This document shows positions 8,287 through 16,797 of a stretch of DNA of 64,000 nucleotides, one piece after another. This DNA comes from DASTFY01 sp963829955 (GTDB lineage: Bacteria > Actinomycetota > Acidimicrobiia > Acidimicrobiales > Ilumatobacteraceae). The notes below the pieces were generated by a model. That model was given only the letters and a program-made list of their open reading frames with translations. It had not been told where the DNA came from and ran no database searches. How positions within the stretch are numbered: position 1 is the stretch's first letter; each line of letters starts with the position of its first letter. The DNA lies in the NCBI GenBank assembly GCA_963829955.1, contig CAWHKS010000015.1, positions 186,001 through 250,000 of the forward strand, given 5' to 3'. A program made the position numbers and the translations under genes.

Positions 8287-9769
8287 ACCCACCGAGGTCG
8301 AAGCGTTGCAGGATGCTCGATTCGTCGTTGACGACCCACAGGGCACCCGGCGCCAGCGCGATTGCGTTGACCTGGATTCCGAGGGGTGGATCGAAGTCGA
8401 ACGGTTCGATGGTGCCGGTGATCTCGAAAGTGGTCGGATCGACGACGGCGATGTCGCGGCCCTCGACCATCACGTACAGCGAGGTGCCGTCGAACGCTGA
8501 GTCGTTGCTGTGTACGAATGGCCGTCCGAGATCCGGGAGCGACGTGATCGTGCCGGTCGCCCGGTCGACGACCACCGACTGCGACCCTTCACTCCCAGGG
8601 AAGAACACCACGTCGTCCAGGACGGTCGGCTTGCCGACGTCGAACGGCAGATCGATCGCTGTCTGGATTGCATTGGTCACCGGATCGATCAGCGCAGCAA
8701 CCGACGTTCCGGACTGCCCGTCGTCCTCGTTGTAGCTCCACGCGATCACGAGGTCGCTGGTGGCATGCACGCTTCCGCAGTCGAAGCCGAGTTCGATCGC
8801 CGTGACGGGTTGGAGCGTCGTCGGGTCGTAGCGATGGATCCGTTGGCCGTCGCAGATCCACATCGCGCCGTCGACCGCCCACGCCCGGTTGGCGGCGGGG
8901 CCGACGTCGGACTTGAGCAGCGTGGCCGTGATGGTGTTCGTGGCCGGATCGATGAACTGGAAGGAATCGGCAGTACGGACGACCATTCGCCCGTCGGCCG
9001 GCTGCAGCCTGAACGGAATCGCGCCGACGTTGATGACGGCCACCACCTCACCGGTGTCCGGATCGATCCGATGGACCTGTCGATCGGCCCGGTCGGATAC
9101 CCACACCGAGTCGAAGCCCGTGCTCACCTGGACCGCCGAGAAGATCGGGATGTTGAGTGCCGCGTCGACGGCGCGCGCCGGGTCGGCGGGGCCGCACGTC
9201 ACCCCGGCGGAGGCGACCACGGTGTCGATCTGGTGAATGGTGGAGCGGAAGAAGTCGACCGAGCCGAGCGCGGTATCGGAGAACTCTTCACCATCGACGT
9301 TCCCGGCTTCGAGCTGCTCGAGCGCCAGCGTCATCCATTGATCGGCGCGCTCGACGAGCGCCGGCACGTCGAACGGATCCTCCAACAGTTCGGCCGGGAG
9401 CACATAGGTGGGCGAACCGACCATTCCGTCGCGAACGGCCGCGTGGTCTTCGATGTACCTGCCCAGGTCGTCGGGCGACGTCGGGCCGGCGATGGCGAGA
9501 AGCTGCGAGTTCACCGAGCTACACGCTGCCGCCAAGTTGTCGCGCCACGATTCGTCGGGAGCAATCGTCGTAGCCACCGGCGGTGGTTCGGTGTCGACGA
9601 CCGTCGTGCTCGGCAACGTGGTCTCGGGCGACGCTGCGGGCGTCGCCGGCGGAAGGGCTGTGTCTGGTGGATCGTCGCCTCCGCATCCGACCGTGGTCAT
9701 CGCCATCACGACCACGACTCCGATCGAGCCGCGGACCACATGTGCTGCTCGTCCCGTCCTTGCGCTCAT
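8285..9769 (-). CDS. lipoprotein with beta-propeller (YVTN/NHL-like) repeats
   Basis: This 494-residue secreted protein starts at ATG 9769 with GGGAGGCTGGG upstream. The signal peptide ends in a lipobox-like TVGC (VVVMAMTTVGCGGDD), followed by a Thr/Pro-rich linker of about 40 residues and a helical segment. The C-terminal half has propeller-like repeats such as SVWVSDRADRQVHRIDPDTGEV, MWICDGQRIHRYDPTTLQP, SVVVDRATGTITSLPD and LWVVNDESSILQRFD. It is divergent from the BTAD-nSTAND-WD40 regulator with 147 bp between starts, suggesting co-regulation or a sensor relationship (inference). Its stop codon coincides with the end of the tRNA-Gly remnant. Confidence 0.85.
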   Translation of the reverse strand: MSARTGRAAHVVRGSIGVVVVMAMTTVGCGGDDPPDTALPPATPAASPETTLPSTTVVDTEPPPVATTIAPDESWRDNLAAACSSVNSQLLAIAGPTSPDDLGRYIEDHAAVRDGMVGSPTYVLPAELLEDPFDVPALVERADQWMTLALEQLEAGNVDGEEFSDTALGSVDFFRSTIHQIDTVVASAGVTCGPADPARAVDAALNIPIFSAVQVSTGFDSVWVSDRADRQVHRIDPDTGEVVAVINVGAIPFRLQPADGRMVVRTADSFQFIDPATNTITATLLKSDVGPAANRAWAVDGAMWICDGQRIHRYDPTTLQPVTAIELGFDCGSVHATSDLVIAWSYNEDDGQSGTSVAALIDPVTNAIQTAIDLPFDVGKPTVLDDVVFFPGSEGSQSVVVDRATGTITSLPDLGRPFVHSNDSAFDGTSLYVMVEGRDIAVVDPTTFEITGTIEPFDFDPPLGIQVNAIALAPGALWVVNDESSILQRFDLGG

Positions 9770-9916
9770 CCCAGCCTCCCGGCTCTCCCGCGACCGGCCG
9801 TCGTGGCGGTCGCCTTCGCATCGTCGGATGCAGGGGTATCCCTCCCGGGCGCAGGTCGGTATCGGTCCGGTATAGGCGTGATTGACGGGGAGGCGGCCGA
9901 CCGTGACACTTGCCGG

Positions 9917-12900
9917 ATGGCGGTGCGGGTATTGGGTCCGGTCGGGATCGACGGTGCTGGGCCGCTGGAGCCGCGTGACCGCATCGCGTTGGGCGTGCTG
10001 GCGGTGCGAAATGGCCTCACCGTTTCGCCCGAGCACCTCGCCGAGGCGCTGTGGGGCGACGACCCGCCGCAGTCGTGGCGCAAGCAGGTCCAGATCCGGG
10101 TCAGCAGGCTCCGCAAGGTGCTCGACGAGGACGCCATCGAGACGACGGCGGACGGGTATCGCTTGACGCTGGAGGGCGCGGACGTCGATGCCAGCCAGTT
10201 CGAGCGTCTCGTCGAACGCGGCCGCGTGCTCGTGGCGGGAGGCGAACCGGACCGTGCTGCCGCGACGTACCACCGGGCGCTGGCGTTGTGGCAGGGAGCG
10301 CCGTTCACCGATCTCGACGGCTGGCTACCCGGCCGCAGTGAGGCGAGCCGCCTCGAGGAGCTCCGCCGGTCGGCGCAGGAGGACTGGCTCCTCGCCCGTC
10401 TCGCCGCCGGCGAGCACCGCGACGTCGCCGCCGCGGCCGAGCCGTTGGTCGACGAGGAACCACTTCGTGAGCGTCGTTGGGCGCTGCTCGCGCTAGCGCA
10501 GTACCGCTGCGCCCGACAGGCCGACGCCTTGCGAACGTTGGCGCGCGCCCGGCGAACTCTCGGCGAGGTCGGGCTGGAGCCCGGCGTCGACCTGCTCGAG
10601 CTCGAAGCCGCGATCCTTCGCCAAGACCCTGCTCTCGCCCCGGCGACGGCACCGGCGGTCGTCAGCGCGGCCTGCCCCTACAAGGGTCTTGCGCCGTACG
10701 ACCGGGCCGACAGCGAGGCGTTCTTCGGCCGCGCTGACGACGTGCGCGCGTGCCTCGATCGACTCCGTGCATCACCGCTGCTCGTGGTTGCGGGACCGTC
10801 GGGGTGCGGCAAGTCGTCGCTCGTGCGGGCCGGGCTGGTCCCCGCCCTCGCAGGCCGTGGCCGGGTGGCCACGGTGTTCACACCCGGTCCGGACCTCGCC
10901 GCGGCGATGGCCCGGTCGAGCGACGGCCGCGGCGCGGCGCCGGTGCTCGTAGTCGATCAGTTCGAGGAGCTCTTCACCCACGGACTGCCCATCGAGGCGG
11001 TCCGCTCGTTCTGCCAGGCGCTCGCCCGATACGCGCTCGAAACGGCACCGGTCGTCATCGCCGTACGCAGCGACCAGCTCGGCGGGCTCAGCGTCGACGC
11101 CGGCCTGAGCAGCCTCGCCGAGCATGGTCTGCATCTCCTCGCCCCGCTGACCGGAGAGGCCCTGCGTGAGGCGATCGAACAACCGGCGCTCCTGGCCGGG
11201 CTTCGGCTCGAGCACGGGCTCGTCGACCTGCTGGTCCGCGACTGCGAGGGCGAGCCGGGCGGCCTGCCGTTGCTGTCGCATGCGCTCACCGAAACCTGGC
11301 GCCGGCGGGACGGGCAGACGTTGACCGTCGCCGGTTACCGCGACAGCGGCGGCATCCGGGGAGCCGTCGCACGCTCCGCAGACCGGCTCTACGACGGTCT
11401 GTCGGCCGGCGAGCGTGCCAGCCTGCGCTCGGTTCTCCTGCGCCTCGTCAGCCCGACGCCCGATGGCGATGCGGTGCGCTATCGGGTCCCCAGCCGAGCG
11501 CTCCTCGGCGAGCCCGGACGTGAGCACGTGATCAGCCTGATGGTGGGCGCGCGTCTCCTCACTTCCGAGAACGAGACGTTCGAGATCGCCCATGAAGCAC
11601 TTGCCCGGGCTTGGCCGCGGCTGCGCTCGTGGCTCGAAGAGGACATCGCCGGGCAACGATTGCTGCGGCATCTCGTCAGCGCTGCGGACGGGTGGGACTC
11701 GCTCGGTCGCCCGGACACCGAGCTGTACCGGGGTGCCCGGCTCGAGACCGCCCTCGAGTGGCGCGAACAGTCCGACCGCCAGTTGACGGCCGTCGAGCAG
11801 GAATTCCTCGACGCCTCCGCGGAGCAAGCCGCGTCCGAACGACGCGCGTTGGAGGCCCGAGCACGTCGGGACGCGCGGAACAACCGGCGTCTCGTGACGC
11901 TGCTCGGCGCACTCGCGGTCCTCCTCGCCGCGGCGGTCGCGGTTGGGGCGATCGCGGTCCGTGAGTCGCAGCAGGCTCATCGCGCCGGCGACGCGGCGAC
12001 CGCCCGCGGGCTCGCCGCGGCAGCCGCCGCCAACGTCGCCATCGACCCGGAGCGCAGCATCCTGCTCGCCCTCGAAGCGGCCGAGCACGCCCGAACCGTC
12101 GACGGCGCGACCTTGCACGAGGCCGAGGAGGCGCTGCATGGGGCGGTCAGCGCGGCGCGGATCACGTGGCGGGTCACCGGCACCGGCGGAGCGGTCGCCT
12201 GGAGCGCCGACGGCTCACATGTCATCACGGAGGGACTCGAATCGTCCGGGCTCATCGACGTTCGCGACGCCGCGACCGGCGAGGCGGTCCGGTCGTTCGC
12301 GGCCTCCGACGGCGAGGTCACCGACGTGAGCCACGCACCGACGGGCACACTGCTGGGCACCACCAGCGCCGACGGGATCGCTGCGGTGTGGGACAGCACC
12401 ACCGGCGAGCTCCTCCAGCGCGTCGGAGCGGGCGGCGGGCCGGCATGGGGACCCTCGTTCAGCCCGGACGGGCAACTGTTTGCTGCGGCCTGGCCTCAGG
12501 ACGGCGAAGGCCTCGTGCGCATCATGCGCGTCTCGACGGGAGAGATTGTCCACGAGCTCCGTGGGATTCCGGGCGCGAAGAGCACGTCGTTCTCCCCCGA
12601 CGGGACCGGGCTCGTTGTGTCGTCGGCCACCGAACCGACCGTGGTCACCATCGACGTCGCCTCGGGCGCCGAGCAGGTCACGCTCGAAGGAAGCCTGCCG
12701 GGCGTCGCCGAGGTGGCGTGGAGTCCCGATGGCGCATCGATCGCCACGACGGGCGACGTCAGCCCCCGCCTCTTCGACGCGACATCGGGTCGAGAGGAGA
12801 TGGTGCTCGCGGGTCACGGATCCTTTGTCGAGGTCATCGACTGGAGCCCCGACTCGACCCGGTTGGCCACCGCCAGCTCCGACGGCACGGCAATAGTCTG

Positions 12901-14134
12901 GAGCCTCATCGAAGGCGGTGGGCGGGAGATGATCACCCTGTCGGCGATCGACACTCGCAGCGGCATCAGTGACCTCGCCTTCTCGCCGGACGGCACACGG
13001 CTCGCTCTGGGAAGCCGCAGCGGTACGACGACGGTGTGGGACGTCGGCCTCACGGGCGGCGCCGAGGTCGCCACGCTGCCGGCGGCGGCCTTCTTCATGC
13101 CCGACGCGGTGTTCACCGGCGACGGGCAACACCTACTCGCGACCGGGGCCGGAGGCACGATCGGCGTGTGGGACGCGCACACCTGGGAACAGGTGGGCGA
13201 GCTCGGCGGCCCGGCAGTACCGACGCCGCCGTCCGCCACGCCCGGGGTGCCACTCGCCTCGCCAGATGACTTCCGCAGGATCGTGCCCAGCCCCGACGCC
13301 TCGATGACTGTTGCGTCGACCTTCCTGGAGGGACCTGCATATCTCTGGGACGTCGCCGCCGGCGGTCCACCACGCGAGCTCACCGCCGGTTCGCAGGTCG
13401 TCGATGCTGACTGGACCCCGGACAGCAACGTTCTGGCGCTCGCCGGCCGTGATCGCGCCGGCGGCTTGGTCAGGATCGTCGACCGCTCCGGGCGCACCAT
13501 CACACAGCTGGCGTTCCCGGGCGCGTCGGTCGGATCGGCGCGCTTCAACGGCGACGGGGAGCGGCTGATCGTCGACCTCGAGCCGCCCGGCAACAACAGT
13601 CCGGCGGACACCTTCGACCCCACCGTGGGACGCGTCGAGGTCTGGGACTGGCGTGATGGCGAGGTCGTGACCACCATCGACGTCCTGCCGTGGATCGCCG
13701 TGCCGAGCCCGACGGCCGATCTCGTCGCCATCGGCCCCCACACGGCGGCCCGTGACCAATCCTTGAGGTTGTGGGACGCGGTCACCGGTCAGCCGGTGGC
13801 CACGCTCGCCGGGCACACCGGCGCGGTTTACGACGTTGCGTTCAGCGCCGACGGAACGCGGCTGGCAACCGCCGGCGCCGACGGCACGATCCGCCTCTGG
13901 GATCCCGGGTCCGGCGCACACCTCCTGACACTCGACGGTCATATCGGCGCGATCGTCTCGGTCGCGTTCAACCCTGCGGGCACGCAACTCGCCACGGCGG
14001 GCATGGACGGCACCGTCCGGGTCTGGGCGCTCGACCTCGACGAGCTGGTCGAAATCGCGGAGCAGCGCGTGACCCGAGGCTTCACCGAGGACGAATGCGT
14101 GCGCTACCTGCAGAGGCAGTCCTGCCGAGGGTGA
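9917..14134 (+). CDS. BTAD (AfsR/SARP-like) transcriptional regulator with nSTAND ATPase and WD40 repeats
   Basis: The product is about 1405 residues. Residues 1-85 form an OmpR-type winged helix (VLGPVGIDG; RVSRLRKVLD), about 90-235 a bacterial transcriptional activator domain, and about 253-600 an nSTAND NTPase (CPYKGLAPYDRADSEAFFGR, Walker A GPSGCGKSS near 293-301, Walker B VLVVDQFEELF). About 658-680 is a single membrane segment. From about 750 to the end are WD40 repeats (AWSPDGASIATTGD, DVAFSADGTRLATAGADGTI). The architecture implies a membrane-tethered regulator sensing through the propeller. ATG 9917 is chosen because the winged helix starts there. TTGACG (9882) with a poor -10 match at 9905 could give a nearly leaderless transcript. 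The ligand is unknown. Confidence 0.93.
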   Translation: MAVRVLGPVGIDGAGPLEPRDRIALGVLAVRNGLTVSPEHLAEALWGDDPPQSWRKQVQIRVSRLRKVLDEDAIETTADGYRLTLEGADVDASQFERLVERGRVLVAGGEPDRAAATYHRALALWQGAPFTDLDGWLPGRSEASRLEELRRSAQEDWLLARLAAGEHRDVAAAAEPLVDEEPLRERRWALLALAQYRCARQADALRTLARARRTLGEVGLEPGVDLLELEAAILRQDPALAPATAPAVVSAACPYKGLAPYDRADSEAFFGRADDVRACLDRLRASPLLVVAGPSGCGKSSLVRAGLVPALAGRGRVATVFTPGPDLAAAMARSSDGRGAAPVLVVDQFEELFTHGLPIEAVRSFCQALARYALETAPVVIAVRSDQLGGLSVDAGLSSLAEHGLHLLAPLTGEALREAIEQPALLAGLRLEHGLVDLLVRDCEGEPGGLPLLSHALTETWRRRDGQTLTVAGYRDSGGIRGAVARSADRLYDGLSAGERASLRSVLLRLVSPTPDGDAVRYRVPSRALLGEPGREHVISLMVGARLLTSENETFEIAHEALARAWPRLRSWLEEDIAGQRLLRHLVSAADGWDSLGRPDTELYRGARLETALEWREQSDRQLTAVEQEFLDASAEQAASERRALEARARRDARNNRRLVTLLGALAVLLAAAVAVGAIAVRESQQAHRAGDAATARGLAAAAAANVAIDPERSILLALEAAEHARTVDGATLHEAEEALHGAVSAARITWRVTGTGGAVAWSADGSHVITEGLESSGLIDVRDAATGEAVRSFAASDGEVTDVSHAPTGTLLGTTSADGIAAVWDSTTGELLQRVGAGGGPAWGPSFSPDGQLFAAAWPQDGEGLVRIMRVSTGEIVHELRGIPGAKSTSFSPDGTGLVVSSATEPTVVTIDVASGAEQVTLEGSLPGVAEVAWSPDGASIATTGDVSPRLFDATSGREEMVLAGHGSFVEVIDWSPDSTRLATASSDGTAIVWSLIEGGGREMITLSAIDTRSGISDLAFSPDGTRLALGSRSGTTTVWDVGLTGGAEVATLPAAAFFMPDAVFTGDGQHLLATGAGGTIGVWDAHTWEQVGELGGPAVPTPPSATPGVPLASPDDFRRIVPSPDASMTVASTFLEGPAYLWDVAAGGPPRELTAGSQVVDADWTPDSNVLALAGRDRAGGLVRIVDRSGRTITQLAFPGASVGSARFNGDGERLIVDLEPPGNNSPADTFDPTVGRVEVWDWRDGEVVTTIDVLPWIAVPSPTADLVAIGPHTAARDQSLRLWDAVTGQPVATLAGHTGAVYDVAFSADGTRLATAGADGTIRLWDPGSGAHLLTLDGHIGAIVSVAFNPAGTQLATAGMDGTVRVWALDLDELVEIAEQRVTRGFTEDECVRYLQRQSCRG

Positions 14135-14158
14135 CGGCCCTACACGCGGGAACGCCGC

Positions 14159-14617
14159 TCAGGGTTGTTCTGCGGGAGTAGCGGTTGGGGTGGGTGGGGC
14201 GCCCTGGGCAGCAAGTCGATCACCGATAGCGGCGGGGATGTCGAGACGCCAGCCGGCTTCTTCGAGATCATGGCGGGTGACTTCGAGCTCGCCGCCGACG
14301 CGTCCTTGGCCGCCGAACCGGAAGACCCACACCGCGCCCTGATCGATGACGTCGTGGATGGTGCGGGTCGCGCCGGGACCGAGTCGCGCGGTCGGCTGCC
14401 AGCCGTCGCGTTCAGTGTCGGTGACCTCGACCGACAGGGCAAAGACTGTGGGGTTGGTGATCTCGAGGTCGACCCGCCCGGGTTCGTCGAAGACGAGAGT
14501 CCCGATGAGCAACCCGAGAACGCAGGCGGCGGCGATGGCGAACCAGTCGCTGCCGAGAATCGACCGCAGCTGGAGGGGCCGGCCTGTGCCGGGCGCCCTG
14601 GTGGTTCGTGTGGTCAT
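14159..14617 (-). CDS. single-pass membrane protein of unknown function
   Basis: This 152-residue protein has an N-terminal cytoplasmic segment of about 20 residues, one hydrophobic helix (WFAIAAACVLGLLIGTLVF) and an extracytoplasmic domain rich in beta-strand (VDLEITNPTVFALSVEVTD, TIHDVIDQGAVWVFRFGGQG, GELEVTRHDLEEAGW). The ATG at 14617 is preferred over an in-frame start at 14677. No family is recognised. It is convergent with the large regulator, 24 bp apart. Confidence 0.7.
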   Translation of the reverse strand: MTTRTTRAPGTGRPLQLRSILGSDWFAIAAACVLGLLIGTLVFDEPGRVDLEITNPTVFALSVEVTDTERDGWQPTARLGPGATRTIHDVIDQGAVWVFRFGGQGRVGGELEVTRHDLEEAGWRLDIPAAIGDRLAAQGAPPTPTATPAEQP

Positions 14618-14787
14618 GTCCGCCGCCGTCGGCCGAACCCGAGTCGCCCCGGGGTGAGGTGGGCGCGAGGCGCGCACGATGGAGATGTGTTCATGTCGTA
14701 CGTCTCCTGTTCGGGAATGGCTGAGATCCCGGTCCCGGCGCGTATGGACGGGACTCGGCGTCGGCCCGCGCCGAGGCGCGGGTCGGA

Positions 14788-15162
14788 TCAGACCGGAGCC
14801 AGGAAGGGAGGCGCTCGCAGCACGATGGAATGCCTACGAGTCCGTACCACTGGTTCGCCTCGACCGTCGCGTTGCCGCACGAGCGAGCTCCGCCACATTG
14901 CGGCCAACACGATGGCGATGGTCGGAGACAGCGCGAACGGCAGCAGGGTCTTCGCGGGCCGCAGCGCTCGCTGTTCGAGCCCTGGAGTGCTGTCGGCTGA
15001 AACAGCGGCTAGTGGTTGGGCGGGTCGGACCGACGCTTCGAGGGAGCTTGCTGGCGTCCTGTCGTCACGCCAGGAGTCTGGAGCGCGGGGTCCGACTGAG
15101 ACCGCGGCAGCCGCGGCGACTGCAAGCGCCGCCACCAGAGCAGCACGCCGGATCCGGACCAC
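14788..15162 (-). CDS. small hypothetical membrane or secreted protein
   Basis: A GTG-initiated frame of 124 residues starts with a signal-like helix (RRAALVAALAVAAAAAVSV) and has a second hydrophobic segment (LLPFALSPTIAIVLAAMW) before a basic C-terminus. No family is recognised. The AGG ribosome-binding sequence is weak. Support is the membrane topology and the absence of a better candidate on either strand. About 170 bp between this gene and the membrane-protein gene at 14159-14617, and about 150 bp before the next gene, hold nothing I can identify. Confidence 0.5.
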   Translation of the reverse strand: MVRIRRAALVAALAVAAAAAVSVGPRAPDSWRDDRTPASSLEASVRPAQPLAAVSADSTPGLEQRALRPAKTLLPFALSPTIAIVLAAMWRSSLVRQRDGRGEPVVRTRRHSIVLRAPPFLAPV

Positions 15163-15311
15163 TGTCCAAGGCTACCTGTCCTCCCAGAGTTGGTCTCTCT
15201 GAGTAGATCGTCAGTCCTCACGTCATCGAGCGCTACACAGACGTGACACAACACGACACGAATGGTTGCGAACGGTAAGCAGCGCCGAGACAGGATGTCC
15301 CTGCTAGATCA

Positions 15312-15740
15312 CTAGATCGGCGCGGTGAGCTCCAGGGCGATGCCGTCGGGATCGAAGAAGGCCAAGAAGCACAGGCCCAGTGGGGCGAGCTCTCGGATCG
15401 ACCCGTGCTCCACGCCCCTCTCGTCGAGCAGCCGCAGAGCTGCATCGAGATCGGCTCGGGCCGGCACGCTGAAGCTGAGATGGTCGAGCCCGACTCGGAG
15501 AGGATCGAATCGGTCGGGGCCGGTCGCTGGTCGCAGCCCGAAGAACATCCCCTGGTGCATGAGGATGACGCCTCCCTGGAGGGAGTCGGCGATGGCGTCG
15601 TGGTGTTCGTCGTCCGGCGGGGGTGGAGCATCGACAGCTACGTCGAAGCCCAACACCTCGGTGTAGAACGCCTTCGATCTGTCTACATCGGTAACGGCCA
15701 GTCGGATGTGGTGGATGGGCCCCGCGGGAAGATGAGACAC
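15312..15740 (-). CDS. VOC (glyoxalase/bleomycin-resistance) family protein
   Basis: This 142-residue vicinal-oxygen-chelate domain protein has HHIRLAVTDVDRSKAFYTEVLGFDV at the N-terminus (first metal-ligand His), DHLSFSVPARADLDAALRLL in the second half, and FFDPDGIALELTAP carrying the final acidic ligand. GTG at 15740 with GAGG upstream places the start at the first conserved strand. The family includes glyoxalases, dioxygenases and resistance proteins; the substrate is not deducible. It is divergent from the YjbR-like gene. Confidence 0.85.
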   Translation of the reverse strand: MSHLPAGPIHHIRLAVTDVDRSKAFYTEVLGFDVAVDAPPPPDDEHHDAIADSLQGGVILMHQGMFFGLRPATGPDRFDPLRVGLDHLSFSVPARADLDAALRLLDERGVEHGSIRELAPLGLCFLAFFDPDGIALELTAPI

Positions 15741-15846
15741 GCTGCCTCCTCGGTCGTGGTGCGGGAGATCGTACGGACTTCTCGGCAAGCGCCTCGTCAT
15801 CGCGGCCGCGGGAGCGCGTCGATCACATCGGCGAGGATGGTGGTGT

Positions 15847-16260
15847 ATGGCTCGATCTGCGGACGTTCCCTCGAGGATCCTCGACGGGCTGCGCGCGGTC
15901 TGCCTCGCTCTTCCTGAGGCGTACGAGGAGCCGGCGTGGGTCGGTGTGCGGTGGCGGATCCGCAAGCGCACCTTCGCCCACGTCCTCGCCGTCGAGCACG
16001 GCCGGCCTCAGGGTTACGCCCGTGCCGCGGGTACGGACGGGCCCGTCACGCTCCTGACCTTCCGGTCCGCCGGCGATGAGCTCGATGTGCTGCGCGGGAC
16101 TGGCCCACCCTTCTTCGCACCCGTGTGGCGTGGCGACGAGGTCGGCCTGCAGTTGGGGCACGAGATCGACTGGCAGGAGATCGCCGAGCTCGTCACCGAG
16201 AGCTACTGCCTCCTGGCGCCGAAGCGGCTCAGCGATCTGGTCGACCGGCCGGACGGCTGA
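15847..16260 (+). CDS. MmcQ/YjbR family protein
   Basis: This 137-residue protein has the CyaY-like MmcQ/YjbR pattern: ILDGLRAVCLALPEAYEEPAWVGVRWRIRKRTFAHVL at the N-terminus and VGLQLGHEIDWQEIAELVTESYCLLAPKRL at the C-terminus. Family members have a double-wing fold once proposed to bind DNA; the biological role is not established. Its last 32 bases overlap the 3' end of the convergent acetyltransferase gene. Confidence 0.85.
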   Translation: MARSADVPSRILDGLRAVCLALPEAYEEPAWVGVRWRIRKRTFAHVLAVEHGRPQGYARAAGTDGPVTLLTFRSAGDELDVLRGTGPPFFAPVWRGDEVGLQLGHEIDWQEIAELVTESYCLLAPKRLSDLVDRPDG

Positions 16261-16744
16261 GAGGGTCGGCGAGACGCATCGCGGGGTTGCCCTCGCGGGG
16301 CACGAAGCCGACGGACTGGTAGAGGCCGATGCCCTCCGACGTGGCGTGGAGCTCGACGCGCTCGACGTCTCGGCGTCGCGCTTCCGCCAGCAGCACAGCG
16401 AGGATGGCGCGGGCGAGTCCGCGCCGTCGCCACGCATGATCCGTCGACATGTTAGAGATGTAGGCGGCTCGCCCGAACGGGCTGCTGGGCGACGGGATCC
16501 ATTGCAGGAACTCGATCACTCCCGACGCGGCGAGACCACCGCCTGGGGCGTCGACCACGGCGGCGACGACCTCGTCCCCGGCGAGGACCTCTTGCAGATG
16601 ACGCTCGGCCGACGCCCGCCAGGTCTCACCCGTGGTGTCGATGCCCATGGCCTCGAACATGAGGGCCCTCAGCCGCACCAACTCCGCGGCATCGCCGGGC
16701 CGCGCCCGCCGTGCCGGTCCAAGATCGACCTCGTGCTCATCCAC
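16229..16744 (-). CDS. GNAT family N-acetyltransferase
   Basis: This 171-residue protein shows the GNAT acetyl-CoA-binding motif in YISNMSTDHAWRRRGLARAILAVLLAEARRRDVERVELHAT (motif A, R-R-R-G-L-A) followed by GIGLYQSVGFVPRE (motif B). The acceptor is unknown. It lies 53 bp downstream of the LamG gene on the same strand and overlaps the YjbR-like gene tail to tail. Confidence 0.88.
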   Translation of the reverse strand: MDEHEVDLGPARRARPGDAAELVRLRALMFEAMGIDTTGETWRASAERHLQEVLAGDEVVAAVVDAPGGGLAASGVIEFLQWIPSPSSPFGRAAYISNMSTDHAWRRRGLARAILAVLLAEARRRDVERVELHATSEGIGLYQSVGFVPREGNPAMRLADPLSRPAGRPDR

Positions 16745-16797
16745 GGGATCAGCATGGTCGATCCGACCGGACGGCGCGCGGCCCGGCGGGCCGTGCG

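Noticed and set aside
8510..9916. N-terminal extension of the BTAD regulator to about 1870 residues
   Set aside because: The extension lies antisense to the propeller lipoprotein, is Arg-rich and lacks conserved content; the winged helix begins at 9917.
14165..15202. A 345-codon plus-strand frame across the small membrane protein genes
   Set aside because: It is antisense to proteins with clear membrane helices and has no family-like features; long shadow frames are expected at this G+C content.
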